Part shown: piece after piece, positions 52,117-63,454 of the stretch
How the letters are laid out: each line of letters starts with the position of its first letter
Numbering within the stretch: position 1 is the first letter of the stretch
Assembly: GCA_963575745.1 (NCBI GenBank)
Contig: CAUYUJ010011547.1
Coordinates: forward strand, 302,708-366,707
DNA: 64,000 nt
Origin: Prorocentrum cordatum
Lineage: Eukaryota > Sar > Dinophyceae > Prorocentrales > Prorocentraceae
Direction: 5' to 3'
Program-made: the position numbers and the translations under genes
Notes under the pieces: generated by a model
The model's input: only the letters and a program-made list of their open reading frames with translations
What the model was told of the DNA's origin: nothing
The model's database searches: none

Positions 52117-53865
52117 ATGCACATGTTTGCCAAACTGTATGAGAGACCAACCAAACACCGAAAGCTGAGCGGCGGATGGCGCCAGAGAGCGGCACGAGAG
52201 GACGCGGCGTCGGACGATGAAGTGCCGGCGCGCAGGGCTGTCAGCAAGCATGCGCTCGGCCATCTGCTGGACTGGGCCGATGGCGTCACCAGCGCTGCTC
52301 AGGTATATCGTCATATGCGGCGCGCTGTGCACGATGGCTGGGGCGACCCTCTTGTCAACAAGATTGCTTCTTTAGGTTCGGAGGGGTCGACTCAGAATTG
52401 CCACGCAGGTTTGATGGGAATCATTGCAGACGCTGGCTACACGAAGTACATCTCCACGGTGCAGAACAGTTCTTGGACACACGTGATCTCCCCATCGCAG
52501 TGGGCTCGCCTTTTGCTGGATGCGAGCCCGAGAGAGTTCCGAATGAGACTTGGAGCCGATACGAGATCTACTCAGGAGTTCTGGACGGGTTTCTTCAACA
52601 GCCCACAGCGAAGACGGATGGCTACAGCACATCCGTTCCTAGCTGGCAAGACGGCAGAAGACCTGGCGAATGCTATACCTTGTGCCGTGCATGAGGACGA
52701 GGGTCCCATATCAAAGCGGCCAAGTGGGAATTGCTTCAGTTTTTCGTCAATCATCGGGAAGGGATCTGAGAAGCTTATCAATTTTATCATGGCCACCAGT
52801 GTGAAACATAATATTACAGACCAGGGCGCATGGCTTGCGATCCTCAGCGATTTTGACAGTGTGGCTTCAGGGTCAGAAGTTGTGCGAGATAGGAGTGGGA
52901 CAGCTTGGACTTTCATGCTGATGATTTGCAAAGGAGACGAGGAAGTTCGTAGCGTCGAGTGGGGGCTCGCGAACCCAAGCTCGGATAAGCCATGCTCAGG
53001 ATGCCTATGCGATCGGCATGGGCGTCCATTTACAGATCTTCAAGCGTCGGCGGCTTGGAGAGCCACCGAAATCCAAGGCAGGGCATCGTACAAAGATAGA
53101 GTCCAGAAGATGCATCCGCTTGTTGAGTCTGCGTATTTTACTCGATTTTGTTTTCCTTTAGACAGCATGCACATGCTAGAATGCAGGGGCGTTGCAAACT
53201 TGGTGTACGGCTCACTGCTGGTCAGGCTTCTCAGAGACCCCAGACTGGGGCGAAACCAGAAAGAACGAATGGAGCGAATTAACGGCGAGATGCAGGCTTG
53301 GTATTCAACACGACCTGGCTGGAACAAGCTTCCACCACTGCTGCTTTCAAACGTCCGACTGGATGGGTGGGCAATTCTCCACGGCCAAGCCATAAAAGCA
53401 GCCGCCACGAGGGGTGCATTAGTTTTTTTTGCAGAACTTGCAGGGCGATATTTGGTCGACCCTGGATATGACCGGTGCATGTCTTCTGTGGCTCATGATT
53501 TACACGCGTTGTACAATGTGTTCGAGCAGGAGCCAATGTTCATGTCTAGTGCAAGTGTTCGCACGCTTTCTATTATTTGCATGCGTTTCGGTACCAACTA
53601 CCAGCGGTGCCGCCAGTATGCGAGAAGCCTACGTGAGTTGGCGTGGGAGATCACGCCAAAAGTTCACAAGGTGATGCATCTCCCGATGCTGTCTCAATGC
53701 TTCAATCCGAGGCGCATATCATGCTACCCCGACGAGTCCCTTATTGGGACGACGTGTAATTGCTGGAAGCGGTCCATCTCAGGCAGATACAAACACGTTG
53801 CTCAAGGCAATGTGTTGGCCAAGCGTTTGCTTTCTGTGCTGATCCGTTTGCTCGGTGGCTTGTGA
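52117..53865 (+). CDS. Transposon gene C, putative transposase (582 aa)
   Basis: 582 codons, intronless and undamaged. Features in order: basic N-terminus (RPTKHRKLSGGWRQR), acidic patch (DAASDDE), IPCAVHEDEGP, ISKRPSGNCFSFSS, a two-Cys knuckle (CSGCLCDRHGRPF), PLDSMHMLECRGVANLVYGS, YSTRPGWNKLPPLLLSN, WEITPKVHKVMHLPML and CYPDESLIGTT. Scattered Asp/Glu with His (DSMHMLE, HEDEG, PDES) could form a metal centre, but I cannot align it with a known DDE family. I recall similar unannotated proteins in high copy in other dinoflagellates; this is unverified. It is the largest and best-kept ORF of the element, so it is the likeliest transposase. Confidence 0.65.
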   Translation: MHMFAKLYERPTKHRKLSGGWRQRAAREDAASDDEVPARRAVSKHALGHLLDWADGVTSAAQVYRHMRRAVHDGWGDPLVNKIASLGSEGSTQNCHAGLMGIIADAGYTKYISTVQNSSWTHVISPSQWARLLLDASPREFRMRLGADTRSTQEFWTGFFNSPQRRRMATAHPFLAGKTAEDLANAIPCAVHEDEGPISKRPSGNCFSFSSIIGKGSEKLINFIMATSVKHNITDQGAWLAILSDFDSVASGSEVVRDRSGTAWTFMLMICKGDEEVRSVEWGLANPSSDKPCSGCLCDRHGRPFTDLQASAAWRATEIQGRASYKDRVQKMHPLVESAYFTRFCFPLDSMHMLECRGVANLVYGSLLVRLLRDPRLGRNQKERMERINGEMQAWYSTRPGWNKLPPLLLSNVRLDGWAILHGQAIKAAATRGALVFFAELAGRYLVDPGYDRCMSSVAHDLHALYNVFEQEPMFMSSASVRTLSIICMRFGTNYQRCRQYARSLRELAWEITPKVHKVMHLPMLSQCFNPRRISCYPDESLIGTTCNCWKRSISGRYKHVAQGNVLAKRLLSVLIRLLGGL

Positions 53866-54382
53866 ATTGCACGGCCACGTGGAAGCAGATAAGACGGACG
53901 GGGTGAAACGGGGGGCAGTTGGATGGGTGGAAGTTGCAGTTGTACTCAAAAAGCCAGCTCTGAGCCACACGCGTGGGCAGCCACTGGGAGGGGGAGGAGG
54001 GAGAGGAGTAGGGGGAGGAGGGGGAGGAGGGGGAAGTAGGGGAGGAGGAGGAGGAGCTCCCCCCCCTCTCCCCATCGGGGCGGGGGCCCCCTCGGCCCCC
54101 CGCTTCGAGGCCCTAAACAACTTTGCTGATGCTGGCCTCTCGCCGTCTCGGTTTGTTTTTTCCCGTGGCCCTAAGAGGCCTTACGGCCAGAGGAAAACGT
54201 TCAGTTGCCGTGATCAGCGAATCGTCAGCCTCCAGTCTGTGCACCTGGTTTGTTGTGAAGCTCGCAATGCAGCAGCGATCGGCTGGAAAATTAATGATAG
54301 CTACGGGCTTCGCCTTCACTCTCATGTCTGCACTCAGGTCGCCGACCTGGGAACGTTTGGGGCGACACCAGTCTGGACCTGC

Positions 54383-54384
54383 AC

Positions 54385-54418
<34 letters not shown>

Positions 54419-54475
54419 TATATGTATATATATATAGTATATATTATATATATATATATATATTACTATTTGGTT
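54383..54475 (+). repeat. TATG/TA microsatellite
   Basis: TATG units then TA runs. More AT-rich DNA lies at 54745-54900 in the right part of the element. Confidence 0.92.
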
Positions 54476-54899
54476 GACGCCTCTCCGCTCTCCCGTTTTA
54501 GGGGTGAATTTCGAGACGTGGACCCTCTAAAGTATGTGTCTTGTCAGTGGCTCCTGCCACTTTCGCCTCACGTTTTATCTAACTAGGCTGCCGCTACTCC
54601 AGCCGCTTCTCGGAGCGGGCGCCTCGGCGGAAAGGGAAAACGGCGAGGGCCCTAGTGCGAAGGCCCGCCAGGGAACCCAGGAGAAACTCCAACACACAGG
54701 CCCCGACCCGCCAGGAAGAGCCCCACGCGCTCCTGTGCAACTTATTATGTTAGCTGGCGTTCTGACTAATATAACTTACTTCCAAGATAACTTTATGGAT
54801 CAATTGTTAGGTTTAGTTATGTTATAATATGTGTAATTATCTTTTTGCCACTCGAAGTACACATACATATCTTTTCTATGTTTTTATTTTCTTGCTGCT

Positions 54900-55024
54900 G
54901 GGCAGCTACAGGGAAGGGGAGGGGGGGGGGTGCCGGGGGAAGGAGGGGGGGGGGGGACCCCCGGGTTCCGGAGGAAAAGGGCGGCAATTTTCCACAGTAA
55001 AGCGGCGGTGGATCACGCTCTCTC
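54900..55024 (-). repeat. Right end of the 8-kb element
   Basis: G-rich subterminal DNA (GGGTTCCGGAGGAAAAGGG), then CCACAGTAAAGCGGCGGTGG and CACGCTCTCTC. It matches 16745-16820 of the short element box for box. Confidence 0.85.
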
Positions 55025-55032
55025 AGACATCT
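55025..55032 (+). repeat. Right 8-bp target site duplication AGACATCT
   Basis: Copy of 46955-46962. Confidence 0.78.
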
Positions 55033-55389
55033 GGGGACCATGTTGCCCGTCTTGGAGGCTCTCCCAGGGCCTTCTGGAGCGGGAAGACCGACGACCTGGG
55101 AAGTTCAGGTCCTCATGGAGGCGAGTTTTCTATATATTTGTTTCTCTTTGAGCGTCCTTCCGCGTCTTTCCGGGGTGCTGGCGGGTTGGGCCGAAGACCT
55201 CTGGGAACCTTTTAAAAAACGAGCAATTGTCTAACATTTGACACGCCGTGCACCCGTGTGGCAAGCCACAGGGGGTGGCAGATCTAGTGAGGCCCATCCT
55301 GCCACCGCGCCTAGGTTGTAAGTCAGAGGCCTTTTGGATACCTGAGGGAGTCTCTTGGAAGGATTTTTGGCAGCCTCCTGCATGCTGTT

Positions 55390-55690
55390 TTGGATTATGT
55401 CTCGGGGCTTTTTGGGGGCCTCCTGGGGCCTGATTTGGGGGCCCCTTGGGGGCATCCAGAGGTTTCTGGGGGGCCCTTTAGGGGCCTGATGGCGTTCTCG
55501 GGGGCCACCTTGGGGCGGAGCGCGCGAAATGTCATCTCGAATTCTCCCTCTTGGGACCATCTTGAGCCGTTGTGGGGGCCCTTTGGGCCGTCTTGGGCCC
55601 CTCTGGGAGCCTCTGGGGCTGTCTTGAGGCGATCTTGGAAGCCTCCCAGACTGTCTTGGAGCGTCGGAAGCCGGAAAGGGCGAGAAAGCT
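55390..55690 (+). repeat. GGCC-TTTTGGGGG satellite block
   Basis: Degenerate block of the same satellite, ending GCGTCGGAAGCCGGAAAGG, directly before the 5'-truncated LINE. Confidence 0.75.
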
Positions 55691-55704
55691 AAAATTGTTA
55701 AAAC

Positions 55705-57363
55705 ATGTTCGGTGCAGCATGCCACAATCACGCGCCCTGATGGGACCCTCGCGGACACGGCTGAGCGCGCGAACGTCCTCGCCGACTATTTCGAACATGT
55801 GCAGTGGCAAACCCGCTTCCCTGATGAGGCACTTGAGCCCCGTGCACCCAGTGGCGACGTGCTCTCAGTCAACACGGACACGTTCAGCATGAATGACATC
55901 TCTTCTGTTTTACGGAGGCTTCGAAATCGGAAATTTGCAGGTCCTGACGGTATACCACCTGATTTTTGGAAGTGCGTGTGGACTCTGCTCCGGTTGCCCG
56001 CGCACTGCTTGTTCGCTTGTGTCAGAAGTGTTGGGGGCAGAAATCAAGACCTTCATCTTGGAGGCGGGCGAACGTCATATTGTTGTCCAAGAAAGGAGAC
56101 ATCGCATTGCCAGGAAATTGTACACCAATGTCTTTCCTTCAGGCGGGGTACAACATATTGGCTTCTATGCTCCATCACAGGGTGTTATCTGGCGGTGCTG
56201 AAACCCGCACGCGCGACTCTCAAATTGGTTTGCGCCTAGGGCGTGGGACTGCAGATGCACTCGTGATTGCTAGACGCATGATCGACACTCCGTTCAGAAC
56301 GATGGTATTGTTCTGGTTTTCGTTTGACTGGGCGAAAGCATTTGACCGACTCAAACCTGACAGCATGAGCGATGCGTTACGGCGTTTTGGCATACCCGCT
56401 GATATGGTACCCATGTTTGATGCAATTTACAGAGCCCAGTATGCCACCGTAGTCGACCACACGGGCAAGTCCACTGAAGGGCAGCAACAAGCAGGTATTG
56501 CTCAAGGGTGTCCTTTTTCTCCCTATCTGTTTATAGCGGTCCAGACTGTCACGCTGTTCGACGCCATGGCCCCCATCGATTTCGAACCAGAGCCCGCCTA
56601 GGTGGTCACTCGCGACGCATTGCACGCAGACGACGCGCTGCTGATCTCACAGAGCAAGAAGAACATGCAACGCATGCCCAACGCCATTGTCTCGGAGGGG
56701 CGGAAGCACGGTCTTGAATTTAATTGAAACAAAACTCGACATATGCAGGTTTGCACGAATTGTAACATTGAGCGCCCAAGCGGAAGCCCAATTGCCCGTG
56801 CGGGAAGCGGTTGATTTTTTTTTTGGGGGGGGGTGATTACGGTCGACGCAAGAGCGAACCCTGAGCTGACAAGAAGATTGGGCGAAGCGCAGAACATATT
56901 CAAGCAGTTAGCGAAGATTTGGGGTCATGCATCAGTTAGATGGGAGCAGAAGCACAAGGTGTGCGAGAGCTGCGCGTTGGGCAAGTTGCCGTATCATTTC
57001 GATTATGTTTGGCTCTTGTCCGCCGACAGAAACAGGCTGGGTGCTTTTCACTGCCGGCGTCTACGGAGGCTTCTTGGTATACAGCATTCGCACATATCGC
57101 GGGTTACCAACGCGGATTTTCCGAAGCAGGCCGCCGAACTTTTTTATCCCAGCGCCTGCGTCGCCTGTTGCTGCTCGACAGGCAGATCCGCCTGCGCCGC
57201 GAGATCGCCTCAGGAGGGGCCACTTCTTTGGTCGAGCAAGTCGCGTGTCAGCCGGGCGGTGCCCTTAAGAATCGGGCGAGACGCAGACGGCACGGGCGAC
57301 CCATGCAGCAATGGGCCCAGGAAGTGCGCGCATTGACCCAGCACTCGCGATGGCCGCGTTGAG
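55705..57363 (+). pseudogene. LINE reverse transcriptase and C-terminal domain, plus strand
   Basis: 5'-truncated relative of the 26-29-kb LINE. The frames are 55712 to about 55965 (ADTAERANVLADYFEHVQWQ, then GPDGIPPDFWK), 55966-56601 (LGRGTADAL, FDWAKAFDRLKPDSM with both motif A Asp, GIAQGCPFSPYLF for motif B), a TAG at 56599, then LHADDALLIS (56623-56634; His replaces the usual Tyr/Phe of motif C). After a poly-T/G stretch follow DRNRLGAFHCRRLRRLLGI and RARRRRHGRPMQQWAQE, ending at TGA 57361-57363. At least two frame changes and one stop make it inactive as it stands. Confidence 0.85.
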
Positions 57364-58385
57364 CGACTGCAGGTCTGCCATTCCGCCGCCTCTTGCTTCT
57401 TTTGCTCCTCCGCTTCTTCCTCCCCCCTCCCTCCTCTTGTTCTGCCGCTTCACATTCGATTCTCTGGGTGCGCGCATTCTTTCTGCGTCGCCGCGTTTTC
57501 CCGAAGAGGTACCAATCGCGCTCTCTTCTGCCCGCGCGTCCTTCAGGATGCTTGGCTCTGCGGTGGTGGCGGTGGAAAATCAATGGTTTGGGATTCTAGG
57601 GGCCCTCGTGAGAGCCCTATTGGAGGCCCCGTTAGACGTCTCGAGGCCCTCGCGGGCCGTTTCGTGGCCATCGCGGGCCGTTTGGAAGCGATATGGAACC
57701 ATCTCGAGGCTCTGTTTGACCGCGTTGGGCGCCCGCGGGGGCTTTCGTGGGCCGTCTTGAGGCCCTCTGAGGTCATTTCGGGGCCATCTGGGGCCCTTCA
57801 GTATGTTTTCCTCGCGCAGGCTCGCGAGGGGCTGCCGACGGAGTAGCGGCCCACTGGAGGGGCTGAAAGGAGGGTTGAACCGGGCCCTGGCGAACCATTC
57901 CAGGCGCTGGCAAAGTTGTCTCGCGCGGCCCAACCACGTGGCGGGAGCGGCCGGGCCTGAAGGATTTCGCCCGCTGCCGCCGGTCCCCTCTCAGATTGCT
58001 TGCGTGGCCACGTTTGGTTGGCAGGTTGGTTTTCTTGCCGGTTGACTGGCTGGCAACTCGGCGAATTTGCGCTGTCTAAGTTGGCAATTGACAATTGGTT
58101 TGGTACGTTCGCTGGTTGGCTGGTCGCGCGCGCCGCTTTGATAATTAATCAGGGATGGTGGCCTCGGGGGCGCGCTTCCACTGCGCCCCGCAGAGGGTTC
58201 GAGGCTTCGGGCGCGCTCGCCCCTAGTTGTTTGTAAGGATTCGCGGCCTCGAGCTCGATCCGCGGCTTCAGGAAGCGACGGGGGGCCAGAGGAAAAACCC
58301 GAACACAGATCCCAGGCCATGAGAGATTTTCTGAACATTGGTGAGGGGTGGCGCTTTTCGGCGGCCTCCGCGGCGCGGATTCCTG
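57364..58385. other. No recognisable gene; short GGCC-type block
   Basis: 57585-57800 is a degenerate GGCC-CTCG repeat that starts after AAAATCAATGGTTTGGG, the block-end motif of the GGCC satellite. 57990-58140 has GGTTGGC/TTGGC runs. Nothing else is recognisable. Confidence 0.4.
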
Positions 58386-58389
58386 GCCT

Positions 58390-59640
58390 CGGGGGCGCCG
58401 CCGCTTGCTAATTTAAGGATTGTGGCCTGGCCTCGGGGGCGTAAGCCTGGCGCGAGCTACAAGGGATTGTAGCCTTGCGAACTCGAGCGTGGCGTGATTC
58501 ATAAGGGGCAGTTGCCGCGGGGCCGCGAACTTGGCGCAGCGCGCGAGGGGCTGCGGCTCCAGGGGCGCAAACTTGTGGCAGCTGCGCGGGGTTATGGCCT
58601 GGGGGGCACACTTCTAGCTTGGTTTACAAGTGATGGTGGCATGGGGGCGTGAACCCTTGGGAAAGCGAGCGAGTCGCAGTGCGCGCTGGATTTTGGCGGC
58701 GTAATTCGCAAGGGGATTGTTGCCGCGGGGGCGCGCCTGGCGCAATATATGAGGAACTGTTGCCCCATGGGTGCAAAGTTGTTGCAAGCTGCAACGGGCT
58801 ATGGCCTCGGGGGCATGATTCTGGCGCAGTTTGCACAGGACTGTGGCTTGGGGGCATGGCTCGTGAACAATTTGCATGGGATTGTGGCTTCGGGTACGCG
58901 AGCCAGTCGCAATGCGCGCGAGATCGTGGCCTCGCGGGCGCGCATTTGCAACTGACGGGTACTTGTAGCTTGTGGAACTGCGAGCACGGCGTAATCGACA
59001 GGGGGCGACTGGCGCGAACCTGGCTCAGTTCACGAGGGGCTGGCCCCATGGGTGCTAATATGATGGAAAATACAACGGGCAGTGGCTTCGGGGCCGTGAC
59101 TCCGGCGTAGTTCGCAAGGGATTGTGGCGTTGAGGCGTGAATCGCGTGTTGTTTGTTTCAATGGGATAGTAGCTTCGGGAACGCGAGACAGTTGGATTTT
59201 ACACGGGTCTGCGGCCTCGTGGGCGCGGATTTGCAGTTGACCGGGGATTGCGGTTCAGGTTGGGGAACGCGAGCATGGCGCAAATAGGGGCGCGAACCTG
59301 GCGCAATTTTCATGGCGCGTGGGCTCCAGGGGCGCAAACTTGTCGCAAGTTACAACAGACTGTGGCCTCGGGCGCATTATTCTGGCGTCGCGCACAAGGG
59401 ATGGTGGCTTGCGGGCGAGCGCCTTGCGCAATTTACATGGGATGGTGTCTGCTGGGACGCGGGCTAGTCGTCAGTTGCGCGGGATTATTGCATCGTGGGC
59501 ACGAGCTTGTAATTGACGAAGGATTGGATTGGGGGGAGCGAGCATGGCGCAACGTATACGGGGGCGTTGCCACGGGGGCGAGAACCTGGTGCATTTTGCA
59601 TGAGTTTATGGCGTCGGAAGCGAATTCGTTACGTGTTCAA
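58390..59640 (+). repeat. ~57-bp satellite with ~280-bp higher-order repeat
   Basis: Units read GCAATTTGCAAGGGATTGTGG, CCTCGGGGGCG and AACCTGG. A longer pattern starting GGGCGCAAACTTGT recurs near 58561, 58768, 59048 and 59328 (spacing 207, 280, 280). Confidence 0.75.
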
Positions 59641-60400
59641 CGTTTCCGAAGGCACCCCGAGGAATTCGGATCACCCCAGGTGGGGGAGAGGATTTTTGGA
59701 TTTTCGAATCCCCCCCACGCGCGGGCTTGCAGCATCACGCTGCAACCAGTAAAGAGAAAACGTTGATTCTGGATTTTGAATTGGAATTGGAGCGGGGAAC
59801 CGGAAAGCCCAAGCCGCGCAGCCTGTTGGCCCCCAGTGGGGGCTGGCGGATCTTCATTGTCGGAGGGCGAGCTGGGCGGCCAGGACAATCTTTCGGAACG
59901 ACGGGGCACGGTTCGAAGCAGATGCGCGGCCGCCGAATGCAAAATTCGGAGGTGGGCTTAGGCCGCACTGTCAGGAGCCTAGCTTCTCAAGACCTTCCCA
60001 GGGGCATTCCGCGGGAGGTCTCGGGAGTTGTTTATGAGTTGTGCAGGGCTTTCTCGCGAGCTTGCCAGGAACCTTCTCTGGGGCCTGCGAGTGGCTGTTC
60101 GGCATTCGTTTTCGCAGCTCTGTCACGAGTCCGCGGGGCTTCTAGGAGCGCCTCGAGAGCTTCGTAGGAGCCTTTCAATAGCCCCCCTTCTCGAGGGCCT
60201 TTCACAGGGGGTCCTGGGAGATGTCGATGAGCCACGCATGGCTTTCACGAGCTTGCCAAGGGTCTTGCATGAACCTGCGAGATCGCGAGATCTTGCAACT
60301 AATCATTCAACGCCTTAACGCAACCCTCTCAATCTCGTTTTTCAGAGGCTTCGCGGGACTCTAGGTGCAGTCAACCCGCGGGGTAAGGATGAACAACTTG
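59641..60400. other. No recognisable gene
   Basis: 60040-60350 carries a faint ~45-bp repeat around GGAGCCTTTC and GAGCTTGCCAGG. Frames of up to 146 codons are unrecognised. Confidence 0.35.
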
Positions 60401-61400
60401 TCCTGGGCTGCCCTTGCGCCCTTGTCCTTTCGGTTCATCCCTTGCAACTTTCGCTGGCCAGCCCCTTAGGGCGCCCGCGGGGCGGGCTGCGTCCTTCGGT
60501 TGCGCGGCGCTACGCCCCTGGAGGGGCAAGCCTAACGGATGCGCGATGGGCGGGGCACCCTTGGCCATCTTTGGGCATGTCGTTCCGTCCTTTCATTCGC
60601 GGTGGGCCGCGGCCCTGATGATGCGCGGCGCGCGGGGTACTTTTGCCCATCCTTCGACGCGTTTTCCTTGCACTCCCACCCCGGCGCGGCCCTGGGGATG
60701 CGCGATGGGCAAGGCACCTTTGGCCATCTTCCGCCCCGTTTTTGCAGTCTTTCCATTCGCGGGAGGCCGCGGGCCCAAGGGTGCGCGACGCATCCTCGGG
60801 CGGGGCGCCCCGCGTCCCTGCCGCCGCATTGCGCGCAGCGCGGCGCAGCTGGGTGCGCCGCATACGAATGTGGGCCAGGCGTGGCCCCTTTGCTCAACCT
60901 TGCCGCCGCAGCCTGTAGCGCGCGGCGCACCTTGGGGGCGCCGCTGAGGATGCGGGCCAGGCAGGTCGCTCTCGCGCATCCTCTTTGCCGCCGCAATGCG
61001 CGCGCCGTCGCGCATCTGGCGAGCAGCGCATGTCGCCCTGGCGCATCCTTGCCACCGAGGTGGGCGCCGCCCATAGATGCCCTTGAGAGTACGCGCCGTG
61101 CCCGCAGGGACGCGCGACCTTCAAGGGCACCCTTGCATCCTTGCGTTGTCTTTGCTTGTGCCCCAGGCGCCAGTTCGGCAAGGATGGGGGTGCGTTCGGG
61201 TGCCCTTGCATCCTTCGGTATTCGGCGGCGCTCCGCTCGAAAAACGTCAACATAGTTTCCCAAGGCCCTTGCATCCTTATCGTGCATCCTTACTACGCGG
61301 GTTGACTGTAGCATCTCAGGAGTTTCGCAGGAGCCTTTCAGGAACCGCTCAGGAACTTCTCATGATCCTCCCAAGAACCCTTCTGGATCCCTTTAAGAGC
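60400..61400 (+). repeat. Degenerate repeat with CCTTGGCCATCTT and CCTTGCATCCTT
   Basis: GCGCGATGGGC-GGGCACC-TTGGCCATCTT recurs at about 60540, 60705 and, weaker, beyond. CCCTTGCATCCTT recurs at 61130-61290. Overlapping Arg/Ala-rich frames on both strands are not convincing genes. Confidence 0.5.
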
Positions 61401-61429
61401 CTCAGCCTCTCATTGATGTCGCCGTCGCC

Positions 61430-61469
61430 GTGTTCGTCGTGGTCGTGGTCGTCGTCGTCATCGTCATTT

Positions 61470-61516
<47 letters not shown>

Positions 61517-61520
61517 CGAT
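61430..61520 (+). repeat. GTC microsatellite
   Basis: GTCGTCGTC, ~90 bp. Confidence 0.95.
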
Positions 61521-62384
61521 TCGTGTCCGTGCAAGGGGTGATCAGTGATGCCTCCCTTGGCGTTTCGTCATGCACTGGCGTCTTCGGATGTCGAATTTCA
61601 GAATTTAAGCGGTCACTCTGTTCACATGAAAAACCCGACTTGAAGAGTATATCTATGTAAAGGAAAACAAGCCAGAATTAGCAAACCGATTATGTCCAAC
61701 CCAATTTTGTGGAATATGAGGCGTTTCATAAAAACCCTCCTCCAACACATGCACAACCTTGGCACACACCGATGTCAACATAGAAGTCCGTGCAAAAGGC
61801 TTCTCCGAGCAGTTGACGGTGACCCAGCTGAAATCCTCAGCCCGAGTCAGAGATTTCCGATTTGTCCTCGTCCAGATTTGTATTCGTTTTGTTGTCATTG
61901 TCGGGAGGGGGTGGACTTGCCAGCGCCGCTGGGGGGGATGGGACCGATTCGGCGCGACTCGTTCCGGCTGGCCAGAGCCAGTCGCGGCGACCCGATTTCG
62001 ATTCGATCCCGTACGATCCGTTTCCGATCTGAGCCGACGGGTTTTTCGCTTCGATCCACTTGAAGTTTGCCTGCTGTTTTGGCCTCGATTCGCCGTTCTC
62101 TCCCCGACTTCCGGGCTGGCGGGGGCCTCCCCTTCCACGTCCCTGAATCCAGCGGGCGACGGCGCAGGCGAGCGGGGAGGAGGAGGGGGGGAGGAGGAGG
62201 ATTTCCATTGTTGTTCGCCTTTCCTTTTTGCTGATAGTGCACGCGCTGGTCGTACATCGTTGCTGTTGATCGAGCGCTGCGTTCCGATCCCGTTCTTTCC
62301 CGGATCGCGGCCGTTAGGATGCAACAGCCCATTATAGCGCGCCAGGATTTGTGCAACGGCAAAGCGGGGAAGAGGACGAGGAGG
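61521..62384. other. No recognisable gene
   Basis: Frames of 190-260 codons overlap on both strands (61759-62337 plus, 61895-62686 minus). Neither shows a known domain, and the minus one crosses a microsatellite. Confidence 0.3.
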
Positions 62385-62478
62385 ACGAGGAGGAGGAAGA
62401 GGAGGAGGAGGAGGAGGAGGAGGAGGAGGACCTGAGGAGGAGGAGGAGGAGGAGGAGGAGGAGGAGGAGGAGGGTGAT
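62385..62478 (+). repeat. GGA microsatellite
   Basis: GGAGGAGGA with one CCTGA break. Confidence 0.92.
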
Positions 62479-63450
62479 GTGCCGAGGAGATGGATGGGGA
62501 TGTGCCGAGCAGAACAAGGTCCCGCGCCCGCGCGAGCGAGAGTGAGAGACGGGGAGGCTGGCGGCCGCGCGGCGGTGGCGGCCGGGGACGACAGGAGCGG
62601 CTCGCTCTCTTCCCGCGGGGCTCTCGGCTCGCTTCCTCGGGGCCGGGGCTGCCCCGGGCGTGGCCCGCTCCTCCTCCTGTCGCCACCTCGGGATTTGGAA
62701 CTCAGCGATTCAGCGCCAAGCCTGCCTCAGGTGTGGTTCGCTCGGCCTCCTCCTGGTTCCAGGGCTCTCCACATTGGGGCCGTGGCCCTAGCCAGGCCTT
62801 CATAGCCAGCCAACATGAAAACCAATATGAAACCACACGACCACTTCGGGAAGCACGGCTGATGCTTCTTATCTTGACCTGCGCAGCAAGTCGTTGTCTT
62901 GCCTTTCGGGATGAGCAGCGTAGCGCGCAATGGCATCAAGCACACTTTGCCACGCTACCGCAATGCGGAGGGGAAATGGACCAACGGGCACAGAGGCAGA
63001 AGTCCCCGCCTCCGGCCCAGACATCCGACCTCCTGATCTGTGTGCAAGGCGGGGTCCCCAGGCAGGCCAGACCCTTTCCCACGGGCCAGTTTTCCACCCT
63101 CGGTCATTTTCTGACGGGGTCGGAGCCCGAAATCGGCACCCTGGGGCCAGAAACGTCTTCTTAGTATCTCCGTCCGTCGTGGTTTCTTCCACGGCGTTGG
63201 ATGTCTGAGTGTCGTCTTCCCCTTCCGTCGTGCCCCCCTTCCCAAGTGTTTTACTTGTACTGCGTCTTCACGCTTCGCGTATCCCACCAGCCCGTTCAGA
63301 AACCCTGCCCATAAGAGCCGACGGGGAAAGGGACGAAGGGACAGATATAGTGAAACAAAGCGGGCAACAAGGGTGCACGGAGAGATCTTTGGGAGCAAGG
63401 GGGTGGCTTTGGAGGGCCTCTTCGGGCCATCTTTGGGGCCCGCGCGGGGG
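62479..63450. other. No recognisable gene
   Basis: A 224-codon plus frame (62490-63164) is open but shows no domain. An acceptor-like GCCTCAG lies near 62729. Confidence 0.3.
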
Positions 63451-63454
63451 CGAG

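Larger units (their letters stand above)
46963..55024 (+). mobile_element. 8,062-bp multi-gene TIR transposon
   Basis: The left end starts GAAAGAGCGTGTTCTACCGC. The reverse complement of the right end starts GAGAGAGCGTGATCCACCGC, giving 19 matches in 23. The two ends are bordered by the same 8 bp (AGACATCT), and the flanks rejoin into GGCC satellite. Inside, all on plus, are gene A (48169-49244, frame broken), gene B (49944-51197) and gene C (52117-53865), each just after a spliced-leader relic. Subterminal ACCGGTTCGAACC arrays lie at 46985-47215 and a GGTGGGGACAGT core at 47220-47560. An 8-bp duplication suits hAT, P, KDZ/Zisupton or some MULEs and argues against CACTA, Tc1 or piggyBac. I cannot assign a superfamily. 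Alternative: 46963-47700 is a short element like the one at 15338 and the right end belongs to another copy. Confidence 0.75.

Noticed and set aside
52117-53865. Assigning gene C to CACTA (tnp2) because of its DSMH motif
   Set aside because: The 8-bp target duplication and the terminal sequence do not fit CACTA (3-bp duplication, CACTA ends); the motif alone is too short.
61895-62686. 263-codon minus frame
   Set aside because: It crosses a GGA microsatellite and overlaps an equally long plus frame; no domain.
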